Origin: Nitrospirota bacterium
GTDB taxonomy: Bacteria > Nitrospirota > Thermodesulfovibrionia > UBA6902
Direction of reading: 5' to 3'
DNA length: 32,962 bases
Assembly: GCA_016222915.1 (NCBI GenBank)
Contig: JACRQA010000008.1
Span: 1 to 32,962 of the forward strand
Of this stretch, positions 1-6,439 are shown in pieces. Position 1 is the first letter of the stretch, and every line of letters starts with the position of its first letter. The translations under genes and the position numbers were made by a program. The notes beneath the pieces are model-generated. The model searched no databases. It had not been told where the DNA came from and worked only from the letters and a program-made list of their open reading frames with translations.

Positions 1-65
1 GCAAGTCTTACTGCTTCCTCCTTGAACTGCTTGTCGTATTTCCTATTCCCTTTTCTCTCTTTCAT
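1..65 (-). CDS. IS3-family transposase OrfA, N-terminal fragment at the window edge
   Basis: The minus strand from the ATG at 65 encodes MKERKGNRKYDKQFKEEAVR followed by Leu and then runs off the window. The segment from KYDKQF to EEAVRL is typical of the N-terminal helix-turn-helix of IS3/IS911 OrfA proteins, which bind the terminal repeats and act with OrfB in transposition. A GGAGGTG ribosome site lies just upstream of the ATG. Only 21 full codons are visible, so whether the gene is intact cannot be judged. Confidence 0.7.
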   Translation of the reverse strand, partial: MKERKGNRKYDKQFKEEAVRL

Positions 66-140
66 CTCACACCTCCAAGGTTCTTAAGGTTTATATTCTA
101 CCTATCCTTTCGGTGTGTCCGCTATTTCGGGGGAACTCCA
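1..140 (-). mobile_element. Terminal part of an IS3-like insertion sequence
   Basis: The minus strand starting at 140 reads TGGAGTTCCCCCGAAATAGC and continues GGACACACC, which looks like an IS3-group terminal inverted repeat beginning with TG. About 75 bases further in is a ribosome site (GGAGGTG) and the start of a transposase ORF at 65. The rest of the element lies outside the window, so its other end and any target duplication cannot be checked. The sequence from 141 onward is host DNA belonging to a methyltransferase gene that has lost its 5' end. The exact boundary at 140 is inferred from the repeat-like sequence. Confidence 0.6.
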
Positions 141-738
141 TAGACCTAATAGGATTATTGAAATTGGTAGTGGATATTCCTCTGCCTGTATGATGGATAC
201 AAGCGATTTATACTTAGACAGTGCCGTAGATTTTACATTTATAGATATAAATTGCCGTACGCTTCGTCGGAACTTAACAACTATGGATTACAAAAATCTG
301 ACGATCATTGATAAACCAGTACAGGAAGTCGATTTAAGCATATTTAAAGAGTTGAAGGCCAACGACATACTTTTTATAGATTCTTCTCATGTTATTAAAA
401 TCGGGAGTGATTTAAATGCTATTTTATTTAGCATATTACCAGTGTTGGAATCCGGAGTGTGCATTCATTTTCATGATATCAGATACCCTTTCCAGTATCC
501 GGAAAGTTTGATAATGCAGGGAATATATTGGAACGAGGCTTATCTGCTGAGAGCTTTTTTACAGTATAATGATTCATTTAAAATCATTTTCTGGCTTAAC
601 TATTTATTAAATAGACGTTTATCTGAAATTACTGGATTATTATCTTTTTTACCACTTGATAGGTGGGCCAAGAGATTCAATAATAACCGACAGGATTTCA
701 CAGAGGCTGGTGGGAGTATTTACATAACTAAAAAATAA
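141..738 (+). pseudogene. Class I SAM-dependent methyltransferase, 5' end lost at the IS junction
   Basis: The frame is open from 115, but the bases before 141 belong to the insertion-sequence end, so the surviving host part starts at about RPNRIIEIGSGYSS. EIGSGYSS is the motif I glycine-rich SAM loop, and the later DILFIDSSHV and HFHDI segments match the Methyltransf_24-type methyltransferases often found with glycan or secondary-metabolite genes. The C-terminus looks complete, ending in IYITKK. The residues that should precede the Rossmann fold are missing, so the gene is probably inactive. There is no credible ribosome site for the GTG at 115. Substrate unknown. Confidence 0.7.
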
Positions 739-896
739 CATAACTGCTGTGAACGAGTGCCACAGGACACTTTTTCAGATAAGTAACGGAGGAGACAGTC
801 AGTAGGTTTTGCAGTATATTTATACTCTTAGAAACCAATTCACTTTGAATAAATATGCACTAATAATATTTCACTGTCCTTAGAAAGGGGATATTT

Positions 897-1034
897 ATGA
901 AGACATCAAAGATAATCACTCTCATTTTCAGCTTATTATGTATTTACTCGTGAGAGCGCAAGAATCTTGCTGAACTCGGTGGAACTGTAAAGGGACTTCG
1001 TAAGATTACCAGAAGACGTATTACGAGTAATTAA
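897..1034 (+). pseudogene. Decayed VapB-type antitoxin remnant
   Basis: After AAAGGGG at 884-890, an ATG at 897 opens a frame reading MKTSKIITLIFSLLCIYS, a TGA at 951, then a second in-frame part ending at TAA 1032-1034. That part contains NLAELGGT and KGLRKITRRR. The LGGT...RRR ending is typical of VapB antitoxins paired with PIN toxins. A neighbouring frame at 946-963 reads TRESAR, the residues expected just before NLAELGG, so a one-base deletion near 963-966 and further damage upstream are likely. The remnant lies directly before a VapC remnant, the normal vapBC order. Assignment is from remembered family patterns. Confidence 0.6.
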
Positions 1035-1036
1035 CA

Positions 1037-1327
1037 ATTATTCTTGTTGACACCTCAACCTGGATATCTCACTTCCGGGACGGGAATTCACATCTTAAGA
1101 AATTATTATTGGATGGGTTGGTAGTTTGTCATCCATTTATCATTGAATGCAAAATCTCATCGTTCTCAATCGTCCGTACCTTCGGAAGAGACTTTAGCAA
1201 TGAAATAATCTCTTCTCTGTTTTTGAGATGTCCGCATGCTAACTCACCGAATGAATTATTTATCTGTTCAGGGTTTACTTTTATGGGTGTTTTATCATAA
1301 AATGTCTTGTTCAAATGCAACTGAGCA
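1037..1327 (+). pseudogene. Decayed VapC-type PIN-domain toxin with an internal inversion
   Basis: Plus-strand codons 1037-1144 read IILVDTSTWISHF, then RDGNSHLKKLLLDGLVV and CHPFII. This is the N-terminal third of a VapC PIN ribonuclease; the D of LVDTS is the first catalytic acid. The next expected residues, GELACGHLKNREE and onward to ENDEILHS, are encoded on the minus strand between 1248 and 1145. After 1249 the plus strand resumes in frame with GFTFMGV, where the family has a Y/F-I-D-V-H segment; the acid is Gly here. A stop follows at 1298. The start codon would be ATT, two bases after the antitoxin stop. The toxin cannot be functional as arranged. Confidence 0.65.
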
Positions 1328-1403
1328 GGGCCCATAGCTCAGCTGGAAGAGCTACCGGCTCATAACCGGTTGGTCCCAGGTTCGAGTCCTGGTGGGCCCA
1401 CCA
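1328..1403 (+). tRNA. tRNA with CAT anticodon (elongator Met or lysidine-type Ile2), CCA encoded
   Basis: A full cloverleaf can be drawn. The acceptor stem is GGGCCCA (1328-1334) with TGGGCCC (1393-1399), discriminator A at 1400 and encoded CCA at 1401-1403. The anticodon stem is ACCGG/CCGGT around the loop CTCATAA, and the T arm is CCAGG-TTCGAGT-CCTGG. The anticodon CAT fits elongator methionine tRNA or isoleucine tRNA whose first anticodon base is modified by TilS; sequence alone does not separate these here. The decayed toxin-antitoxin patch ends immediately upstream. Confidence 0.9.
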
Positions 1404-1487
1404 AGTTAGGTGTTTAAGATTTCAAAAAGAAAATAATTTTATTCATGACTTTCTATCCGATCATAATCACAATCCCCGGAGGCAACA

Positions 1488-2237
1488 TTGAATGAGCAGC
1501 TTAAATTCTTAATTGAACTTCAGAAACTGGATTCCTCTATCATTTCAATGGCGGAGAAAATTGAAATGATCCCACGTAAACTGGACCAGTTTAATTCCCC
1601 CCTCAAGCAGCTAAATGAATTATTCCAAAAAACCAAGACCAAATACAGCGCCCTGATTAAAAAGAAAAAAGACAAGGACCTGCAACTGGATGAAATGCAG
1701 GACAAGATCAACAAGCTTAAATCCAGAAGCGGCGATATCAAGACTAACAAGGAGTACGAAGCTCATCTGAGAGAAATCCAGGGGTTTGAAAAAAATGTAT
1801 CCAAAATGGAAGATGAGCTTATAGCCGTAATGGAAGAGCTGGAGACATTTGAAAAGGAATTAAAAGCTGAAGAGATGAACGTCAAAAAAGCTGAAGAAGA
1901 TTATAAAATGCAGGAAAAAACATTGGGAGGAGAGCAGGAGAAATTAAAGGCCGAACTGGAAACGGAAAAGGCGAAGAGAAAGGATTTTATATCACGTCTG
2001 GATGAAGAGTATTATACACAATATATGAACCTCCTGAAAAGATATGGAGACAACGTAGTAGTTGAAGCAAAAAATGAAATTTGCCTTGGCTGCAATACTA
2101 ATATCCCGCCTCAATTATATAATGACCTTAAGAAGGGTGATGTCCTTTACAATTGTTTTTTTTGTAAAAGATTCCTCTATATTAATCCCCCCGCCGAATC
2201 CGCTAATCAGACCGAAGCTTCAACTGCTGCATATTGA
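1488..2237 (+). CDS. C4-type zinc-ribbon coiled-coil protein
   Basis: This 249-residue protein has a long charged coiled coil (about 1-190) and a C-terminal zinc ribbon with C199-x2-C202 and C223-x2-C226 (CLGC...CFFC). This matches the widespread C4-type zinc-ribbon family (zf-RING_7, DUF164), whose members have been linked to nucleic-acid binding and stress survival; the role here is not shown. The start is TTG at 1488, supported by GGAGG five bases upstream; a nearby ATG at 1492 is out of frame. The stop TGA overlaps the ATG of the RNase H-like gene (TGATG), so the two are translationally coupled. This pairing is common in bacteria. Confidence 0.88.
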   Translation: MNEQLKFLIELQKLDSSIISMAEKIEMIPRKLDQFNSPLKQLNELFQKTKTKYSALIKKKKDKDLQLDEMQDKINKLKSRSGDIKTNKEYEAHLREIQGFEKNVSKMEDELIAVMEELETFEKELKAEEMNVKKAEEDYKMQEKTLGGEQEKLKAELETEKAKRKDFISRLDEEYYTQYMNLLKRYGDNVVVEAKNEICLGCNTNIPPQLYNDLKKGDVLYNCFFCKRFLYINPPAESANQTEASTAAY

Positions 2238-2785
2238 TGCCGGGAAGCCGATACAGTAGGCCGAAAGAGAAAGAGTCACAGCCGGATTTGTTTGAAACTA
2301 TGCCTCTCCCCCCGGCTTCGAAACATACAAAGAGATACGCCATTATGCATTGTGACGGCGCATGCAGTGGAAATCCTGGCAATTCCGGAATCGGTGTGGT
2401 AATCGATCTCGTAGACCGGGACATGCAATATGGGGAGAGCAGGGACACTCACACGATTTCCGAATATATTGGAATTGCTACAAATAATATAGCCGAGTAT
2501 ACGGCATTTATCAAAGGGATCGAGAAGGCGAGATCGCTTGGAGTCGACAGGATAAAGATCTTTCTTGATTCTGAACTTATTGAAAGACAGATAAATGGGA
2601 TATATAAGGTGAAAAATGAAAAGTTAGTTCCACTGTGGACGAGAGCAATGAATTTGTTAAAAGAGTTTGATGAATATAAAGTCGTTCATGTCCGCAGGGA
2701 AAAAAATAAAGAAGCCGACTCCCTCGCAAGACAGGGTGCACTTGCATATAAAAAGGCCCGGAATGACCGGGCCTCTGATGACTAG
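2237..2785 (+). CDS. RNase HI-family (reverse-transcriptase-like fold) protein
   Basis: This 182-residue protein degrades, or is predicted to degrade, RNA in RNA-DNA hybrids. The four acidic catalytic positions are present: D40 in HCDGACSGNPG, E87 in NNIAEYTA, D111 in FLDSELI and D161 in KEADSLARQ. A non-conserved stretch of about 33 residues precedes the fold. The ATG at 2237 overlaps the TGA of the zinc-ribbon gene; a TTG one codon earlier is less likely. The final codons contain a GC-rich hairpin that probably serves as the terminator of the opposing gene. Whether it acts as a classical RnhA or an accessory RNase H is not decided by sequence. Confidence 0.88.
   Translation: MPGSRYSRPKEKESQPDLFETMPLPPASKHTKRYAIMHCDGACSGNPGNSGIGVVIDLVDRDMQYGESRDTHTISEYIGIATNNIAEYTAFIKGIEKARSLGVDRIKIFLDSELIERQINGIYKVKNEKLVPLWTRAMNLLKEFDEYKVVHVRREKNKEADSLARQGALAYKKARNDRASDD
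2748..2773 (-). terminator. Rho-independent terminator of the PEP-CTERM gene, inside the RNase H coding end
   Basis: GGCCCGG (2755-2761) and CCGGGCC (2767-2773) form a perfect 7-bp stem with a 5-base loop. Read on the minus strand, the stem is followed by TTTTTATAT, the expected U-rich tail. It lies about 30 bases past the PEP-CTERM stop. On the plus strand no U tract follows. The hairpin therefore overlaps the last codons of the convergent gene. Confidence 0.7.
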
Positions 2786-2802
2786 CTTTGTGTTGTTTTA
2801 TT

Positions 2803-3597
2803 CTAATTTTTTGTTTTCTTCATTAAACGTCTAAATCCTAAAGCTGCCCCTCCCGCAATAAAAAGAACAGAGCTTATCGGCTCCGGCGCCACAGGGACTG
2901 TGCCTGCCTCTGCTAATTTGAAGCCCTGAATACCATAGGACTTATAATCATCTCCCGGGCCTGCCGCGCCTACATTCTCCGAACGGACTGTGAAGCTCCC
3001 ATCTGCGGCGGAGATTCCTGTCCACCCGATAACATAACCGTTGACAGTATTGTAGCCGGTGTTCATCTGCACAACACCGGGAGTAATTACCGTAACACCC
3101 GAACTGCTGGAATTGGTAAATGTATCAGCGCCTGTGATGCTGAAGCTCGTCCACCTTGAAGTATCGCCATCGCCACCGTAGGCGGAGTTATCGCGGTTAG
3201 CGGTTGTCACAAAGTCATAGTATTTGGCCGGGTCAAGACCGGTGAAGGTCACTTCATAAGACCAGTTGCTGCCACCCGGTGCATATGATGCTATATCACT
3301 CAGGTCTATTATTCCGTTGAAGATATTATATGCGTCAGTACCTGAAGCCGGCATGGAGCCGTTTCCTGTCTGGTAATACGCGCTCAACGCAGTTAAACTT
3401 GCGTTAACAGAGGTGATAGAGCCTGTCGAATAATCCATCAAGAAGCCACTCAATGTCCCCCCAGCAAATCCGTTATAGTAAGTAACATTGGATGCGCTGC
3501 CCGTTGATCCGGCAGTATCGTTGTAGGCCACGAATCCGGCTGAAACCGGCCTTGTAAGAAAGAGCATCGCCATAAAAAATAAACCTAGTATTCTCAT
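2803..3597 (-). CDS. PEP-CTERM sorting-domain exported protein
   Basis: This 264-residue secreted protein starts with a signal peptide (about 1-20, FLTRPVSA before GFVAY) and ends with a PEP-CTERM tail: P238-E239-P240, a hydrophobic stretch (about 241-255) and the basic end RRLMKK. Exosortase (EpsH/XrtA type) recognises such tails and processes the protein at the envelope. The body is Gly/Ser/Thr/Asn-rich with predicted beta structure and no recognised enzyme motif. AGGAG lies at good spacing before the ATG. A sigma-54-like site lies about 105 bases upstream, fitting the known link of PEP-CTERM genes with sigma-54 regulation. No exosortase gene is in the window. Confidence 0.85.
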   Translation of the reverse strand: MRILGLFFMAMLFLTRPVSAGFVAYNDTAGSTGSASNVTYYNGFAGGTLSGFLMDYSTGSITSVNASLTALSAYYQTGNGSMPASGTDAYNIFNGIIDLSDIASYAPGGSNWSYEVTFTGLDPAKYYDFVTTANRDNSAYGGDGDTSRWTSFSITGADTFTNSSSSGVTVITPGVVQMNTGYNTVNGYVIGWTGISAADGSFTVRSENVGAAGPGDDYKSYGIQGFKLAEAGTVPVAPEPISSVLFIAGGAALGFRRLMKKTKN

Positions 3598-4052
3598 TAA
3601 TCTATTCTCCTGTCTACTTATGATTTTGATTTTCAGCTCCCGGCAACTTTACGCAGAATTAGTCTCTCCGTTTTTTGCCATGAAGTTATTTCTGTATATA
3701 ACAAGTTCCATGCCAACTTGAAACTATCTGAATTTATTACACATATCATTTTTCAATGATCATATGTCACATGGACCGGTGTTACAAGTATGTGTCATGG
3801 CACAGACCGCTACGCCTCCGCACTTTCACTCATCATTGACAGGCCGACGCATTCAACATTCCACGAGTTACCTGTTCTTTATCGAGGACCCGAAAAGAAT
3901 GCGAATGAATTCCCCGTATCCGCCCTGCCCTTTTTATTGCCTCAACCCTTTATTTTTGCCGTAGATCCATATATAATTTCTCAGTTGTCCGTATCTTTTC
4001 ATTCACAATATATTTATCGGGGAGACATCCTGTCCGGAAAAGGAGATAAGTC
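3598..4052. other. Divergent intergenic region between PEP-CTERM and TerC genes
   Basis: This 455-base gap holds the sigma-54-like site at 3700-3715 and an imperfect inverted repeat at 3741-3767 (ACATATCATT, spacer, AATGATCATATGT). Open frames at 3764-3964 and 3790-4056 have no ribosome site, no family resemblance and unusual composition, so I do not call them genes. I see no manganese (yybP-ykoY) riboswitch before the TerC gene. Confidence 0.5.
3700..3715 (-). promoter_or_regulatory. Candidate sigma-54 promoter of the PEP-CTERM gene
   Basis: The minus strand reads TGGCATGGAACTTGTT, compared with the sigma-54 pattern TGGCAC-N5-TTGCW. The -24 GG is present and -12 has TTG, but the usual GC is GT. 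Transcription would start about 90 bases before the ATG at 3597. An imperfect dyad at 3741-3767 sits just upstream, where an activator could bind. Confidence 0.4.
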
Positions 4053-4766
4053 ATAGCGGATTCATTAGCATTACTGTCTTTATTAATAGGCCTTGAATTG
4101 GTCCTTGGGGTAGATAATGTGCTGGTGATCGCCATCTTCGTAGGGCGGTTAAAGGAAGCACAGAGAAACAAGGCCAGGCTTTTGGGTTTGAGCCTCGCCT
4201 TGATCGCCAGGATACTGATGCTGGTTGTTATCCTGGCCCTTGCCAACCTGACAAACCCGCTCATCTGGAACCTGTCGGTCAGGGACCTGATTCTGCTGGC
4301 AGGCGGGCTGTTCCTTTTATATAAAGCAGTGCGTGAGATCCACCACACCGTTGAACTTAAAGAAGAGGCGGAAACATCCACAGGAGATATTAAAGGTAAT
4401 TATTCCAATGTCATTCTCCAGATCGTCCTTTTAGATATCGTGTTTTCCATTGATTCCGTAATAACCGCAGTCGGATTAACGGACCAATTATGGATCATCA
4501 TCTCCTCTGTCCTGGTCTCATTTGCCGCCATTCTCACCTTTGCAAAACCTATCGGTGAATATATTCTCCGCCATCCATCGCTCAAAATTCTGGCGCTGTC
4601 ATTTCTGATCACTATCGGAGTGACTATCTTTATGGAAGGAATGCACAAGCATGTTCCCAAGGCCTACATCTATCTGCCGATGGGGTTTGCGTTGATGGTA
4701 GAAATGTTACAAATGAGATATGAACATAAAAAGAAGGCGCTGCACTCTCTAACACGCCGGCAATAA
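4053..4766 (+). CDS. TerC-family integral membrane protein, apparent ATA start
   Basis: This multi-pass membrane protein of the TerC/Alx family is about 237 residues if translation starts at the ATA. Relatives export manganese or act with exported metalloproteins. The hallmark LELVLGVDNVLVIAIF in the first helix and VLLDIVFSIDSVITAVG in the second half hold the paired Asp residues of the family. The first in-frame standard alternative start, TTG at 4098, would cut off most of helix 1. Upstream in frame there is only ATA at 4053, ideally placed 7 bases after AGGAG (4041-4045), then a stop at 4047. ATA is a very rare start codon. A substitution from ATG, or a sequence error, would explain it. 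Confidence 0.8.
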   Translation: MADSLALLSLLIGLELVLGVDNVLVIAIFVGRLKEAQRNKARLLGLSLALIARILMLVVILALANLTNPLIWNLSVRDLILLAGGLFLLYKAVREIHHTVELKEEAETSTGDIKGNYSNVILQIVLLDIVFSIDSVITAVGLTDQLWIIISSVLVSFAAILTFAKPIGEYILRHPSLKILALSFLITIGVTIFMEGMHKHVPKAYIYLPMGFALMVEMLQMRYEHKKKALHSLTRRQ

Positions 4767-5216
4767 TCTCTTCTGAAACACATTCAACGCTTCCTGGAAG
4801 GCTGGTGAGACGGAAGAATTTTCAAATAAAGTATCCCCTTCTCTTTTCGAAACGGTCTTTATATAACGCTTCGAAGGGACCCATATTATAATTCAGCAGG
4901 AGTCTGTTTTTTTTAACTGGTAGCCATGACAGCGACAACGGCTATCAATATGGAAAAGAAAAATATAAAACTCAATACCTTGAGAAACTTCACGTTTTCC
5001 CTCCTTTCTTCTTATGCCAAGAAATAGATTACTCCTGACCAGAGGAATTCTTCACAGAGGTCACTGATTCGGCAAGAGAGCCATGCCGGTTTCTACCGGC
5101 GTGCTGTAATTATGTACCCATTGCGATTATCTTGTCTACTAAAAAAGATTAATGCATACATAAGACGTGTTGATTCCAGGAGCAGAATTGTTTCAGTGAA
5201 AAGGGCTGGTGAGAAA
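4767..5216. other. Intergenic region with one small ORF and a hairpin
   Basis: This 450-base gap contains a 26-codon minus-strand ORF at 4913-4993 and a perfect 6-bp hairpin GCCGGT-TTCT-ACCGGC at 5085-5100, extendable outward with one wobble pair to 9 bp. The hairpin has no U tail on either strand. I see nothing else that can be supported. Confidence 0.4.
4913..4993 (-). CDS. Tiny single-span membrane protein (hypothetical)
   Basis: The minus strand has a strong ribosome site (AAAGGAGGG) followed after about five bases by GTG at 4993. The 26-residue product is MKFLKVLSF, then a hydrophobic run IFFFSILIAVVAVMA, then TS and stop. This is one transmembrane helix with a basic N-terminus, typical of small membrane proteins that act as subunits or regulators. 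It sits alone and I do not recognise a family. The ribosome site and hydrophobic coding pattern support it; its short length keeps confidence moderate. Confidence 0.45.
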   Translation of the reverse strand: MKFLKVLSFIFFFSILIAVVAVMATS

Positions 5217-6365
5217 TTACAACTTAACTACTTCGAGGATATCTCTGAGAGGACTTTGAATATTTTCTGCGTCTTCGGCCGTCACAATAAATATCACACC
5301 TGAGAGATCAAACGGCACATCCAGGTAACGGTCGGTAAAATTCCGGTTTCTAAGGGGAGAGAGGGCCTCCATCAGGACAGATGAAAAGTCACCACTGAAA
5401 TCCCCTGCCGCCGTGTCCAGCCCCTCAAGCATAAAAAGAGGGTCTGCTGCGCCTGCAAGACGGATTTCATCAATTATGCGTCCGGGTCTCGCGTCCTCTG
5501 CCGTCCTGCCGAGCCCGATGACTTCAGACTCCACCTTCATCTCCGACAGCGACATGTTGATGAATTTTCTGTCAAGGGCGATTGCGATCATTTTACCAAG
5601 AGAGATATGTGCCTCCCGCGACGGTCCCTCAAAGCAAAGGACATTCCGCTTTCCGTTTGAATATTTCTGCCGGAGAGCGTCTTTAACGGATGAGAGTAAG
5701 TCGTCGACCCTGACAGGCTTTTCAATGTAATGAAATGCGCCCATCCTGAGGGCCTGCACAGCGGTGTCCACAGTTGCATAACCCGTAATCATGATGACCC
5801 GCGTGCCGGGATATTTGCTGATGGTTTCCTGAATAATAGCGGTCCCGTCAATTTCTCCCATTATCAGGTCGGTAATCACCAGATCAATATCTGACGTCTT
5901 CAACTTATCAATAGCTTCTGCCCCGCTGCGGGCAGTAACAACTGTATAGTCTTCCCTCTCAAGTATGTATGTTAAACTCTCGAGCGCGATCCTTTCATCA
6001 TCCACTACCAGTATCCTGGGCTTCTTATAATCATCTTTAAACATCCCGCTGAGGTGTTCCAGTATCTTCCGCCTGCTGCCTTGATCGTGCACATGCTTAT
6101 TCAATATCGTTTCAACGCCCTGAAGGTCAGGCTTGTTTGCTGCAGACTTTTTCCATGGCAGGCTGGCAAGATAACCGATGTAGCCAAGCGCGGTCAGATG
6201 TTTAGAGTCGCCGGGACTGACAGTCACCAGAGCTTCCATAGCCTCCAGCGCAGTATCGGCTAATTTCTTAACATCAGTCGGCATCCCTGCGGATGCTAGC
6301 ATTTGCTTCAGCTCCTGTATCGACAGGGAGCGAAGTCTTTTATTAAATTCTCCGAAGTCGTCCAA
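5217..6365 (-). CDS. Receiver domain embedded in a truncated, ATPase-dead Lon-like protein
   Basis: In order, this 382-residue protein has a Lon-type linker helix region (about 55-105, GYLASLPW...ILEHL), an intact receiver (about 117-232: D122/D123, phospho-acceptor D166, T194, K216) and a Lon-like AAA+ alpha/beta subdomain (about 240-380). The Walker A loop is GPSREAHIS instead of GPPGTGKTS, so the lysine is lost. Walker B reads FMLEGLD instead of LMLDELD. The protein stops where the AAA+ alpha subdomain would begin, with no protease domain. It lines up almost residue for residue with the receiver-Lon protein at 20746-22758. The TTG start at 6365 has AGGGA upstream. Likely a phospho-regulated pseudoenzyme, perhaps partnering the active paralog (inference). 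Confidence 0.85.
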   Translation of the reverse strand: MDDFGEFNKRLRSLSIQELKQMLASAGMPTDVKKLADTALEAMEALVTVSPGDSKHLTALGYIGYLASLPWKKSAANKPDLQGVETILNKHVHDQGSRRKILEHLSGMFKDDYKKPRILVVDDERIALESLTYILEREDYTVVTARSGAEAIDKLKTSDIDLVITDLIMGEIDGTAIIQETISKYPGTRVIMITGYATVDTAVQALRMGAFHYIEKPVRVDDLLSSVKDALRQKYSNGKRNVLCFEGPSREAHISLGKMIAIALDRKFINMSLSEMKVESEVIGLGRTAEDARPGRIIDEIRLAGAADPLFMLEGLDTAAGDFSGDFSSVLMEALSPLRNRNFTDRYLDVPFDLSGVIFIVTAEDAENIQSPLRDILEVVKL

Positions 6366-6439
6366 ATGTTGTCCCTGTCCGCATTGTATTCATGGTTCAC
6401 TCAACTTTCTTAAATTGCATGTAAGTATAACAGTTTATC

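Noticed and set aside
951-953. In-frame TGA in the 897-1034 frame as a possible selenocysteine codon
   Set aside because: The surrounding sequence fits a frameshifted VapB remnant (TRESAR in the neighbouring frame), there is no convincing SECIS-like hairpin, and no selenoprotein family is recognised.
1109-1300. Open frame MDGLVVCHPFII... as a gene of its own
   Set aside because: Its first 12 residues are the middle of the VapC remnant; the rest is the antisense of the inverted VapC segment.
1129-1335. Minus-strand 68-residue frame as an independent gene
   Set aside because: It contains the inverted VapC segment, but its start lies in the tRNA and it has no ribosome site.
3800-4052. Manganese (yybP-ykoY) riboswitch before the TerC-family gene
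   Set aside because: The conserved riboswitch core sequences are not visible.
3764-4056. Two overlapping plus-strand frames upstream of the TerC gene
   Set aside because: No ribosome site, no family resemblance, and they overlap each other in different frames; treated as non-coding.
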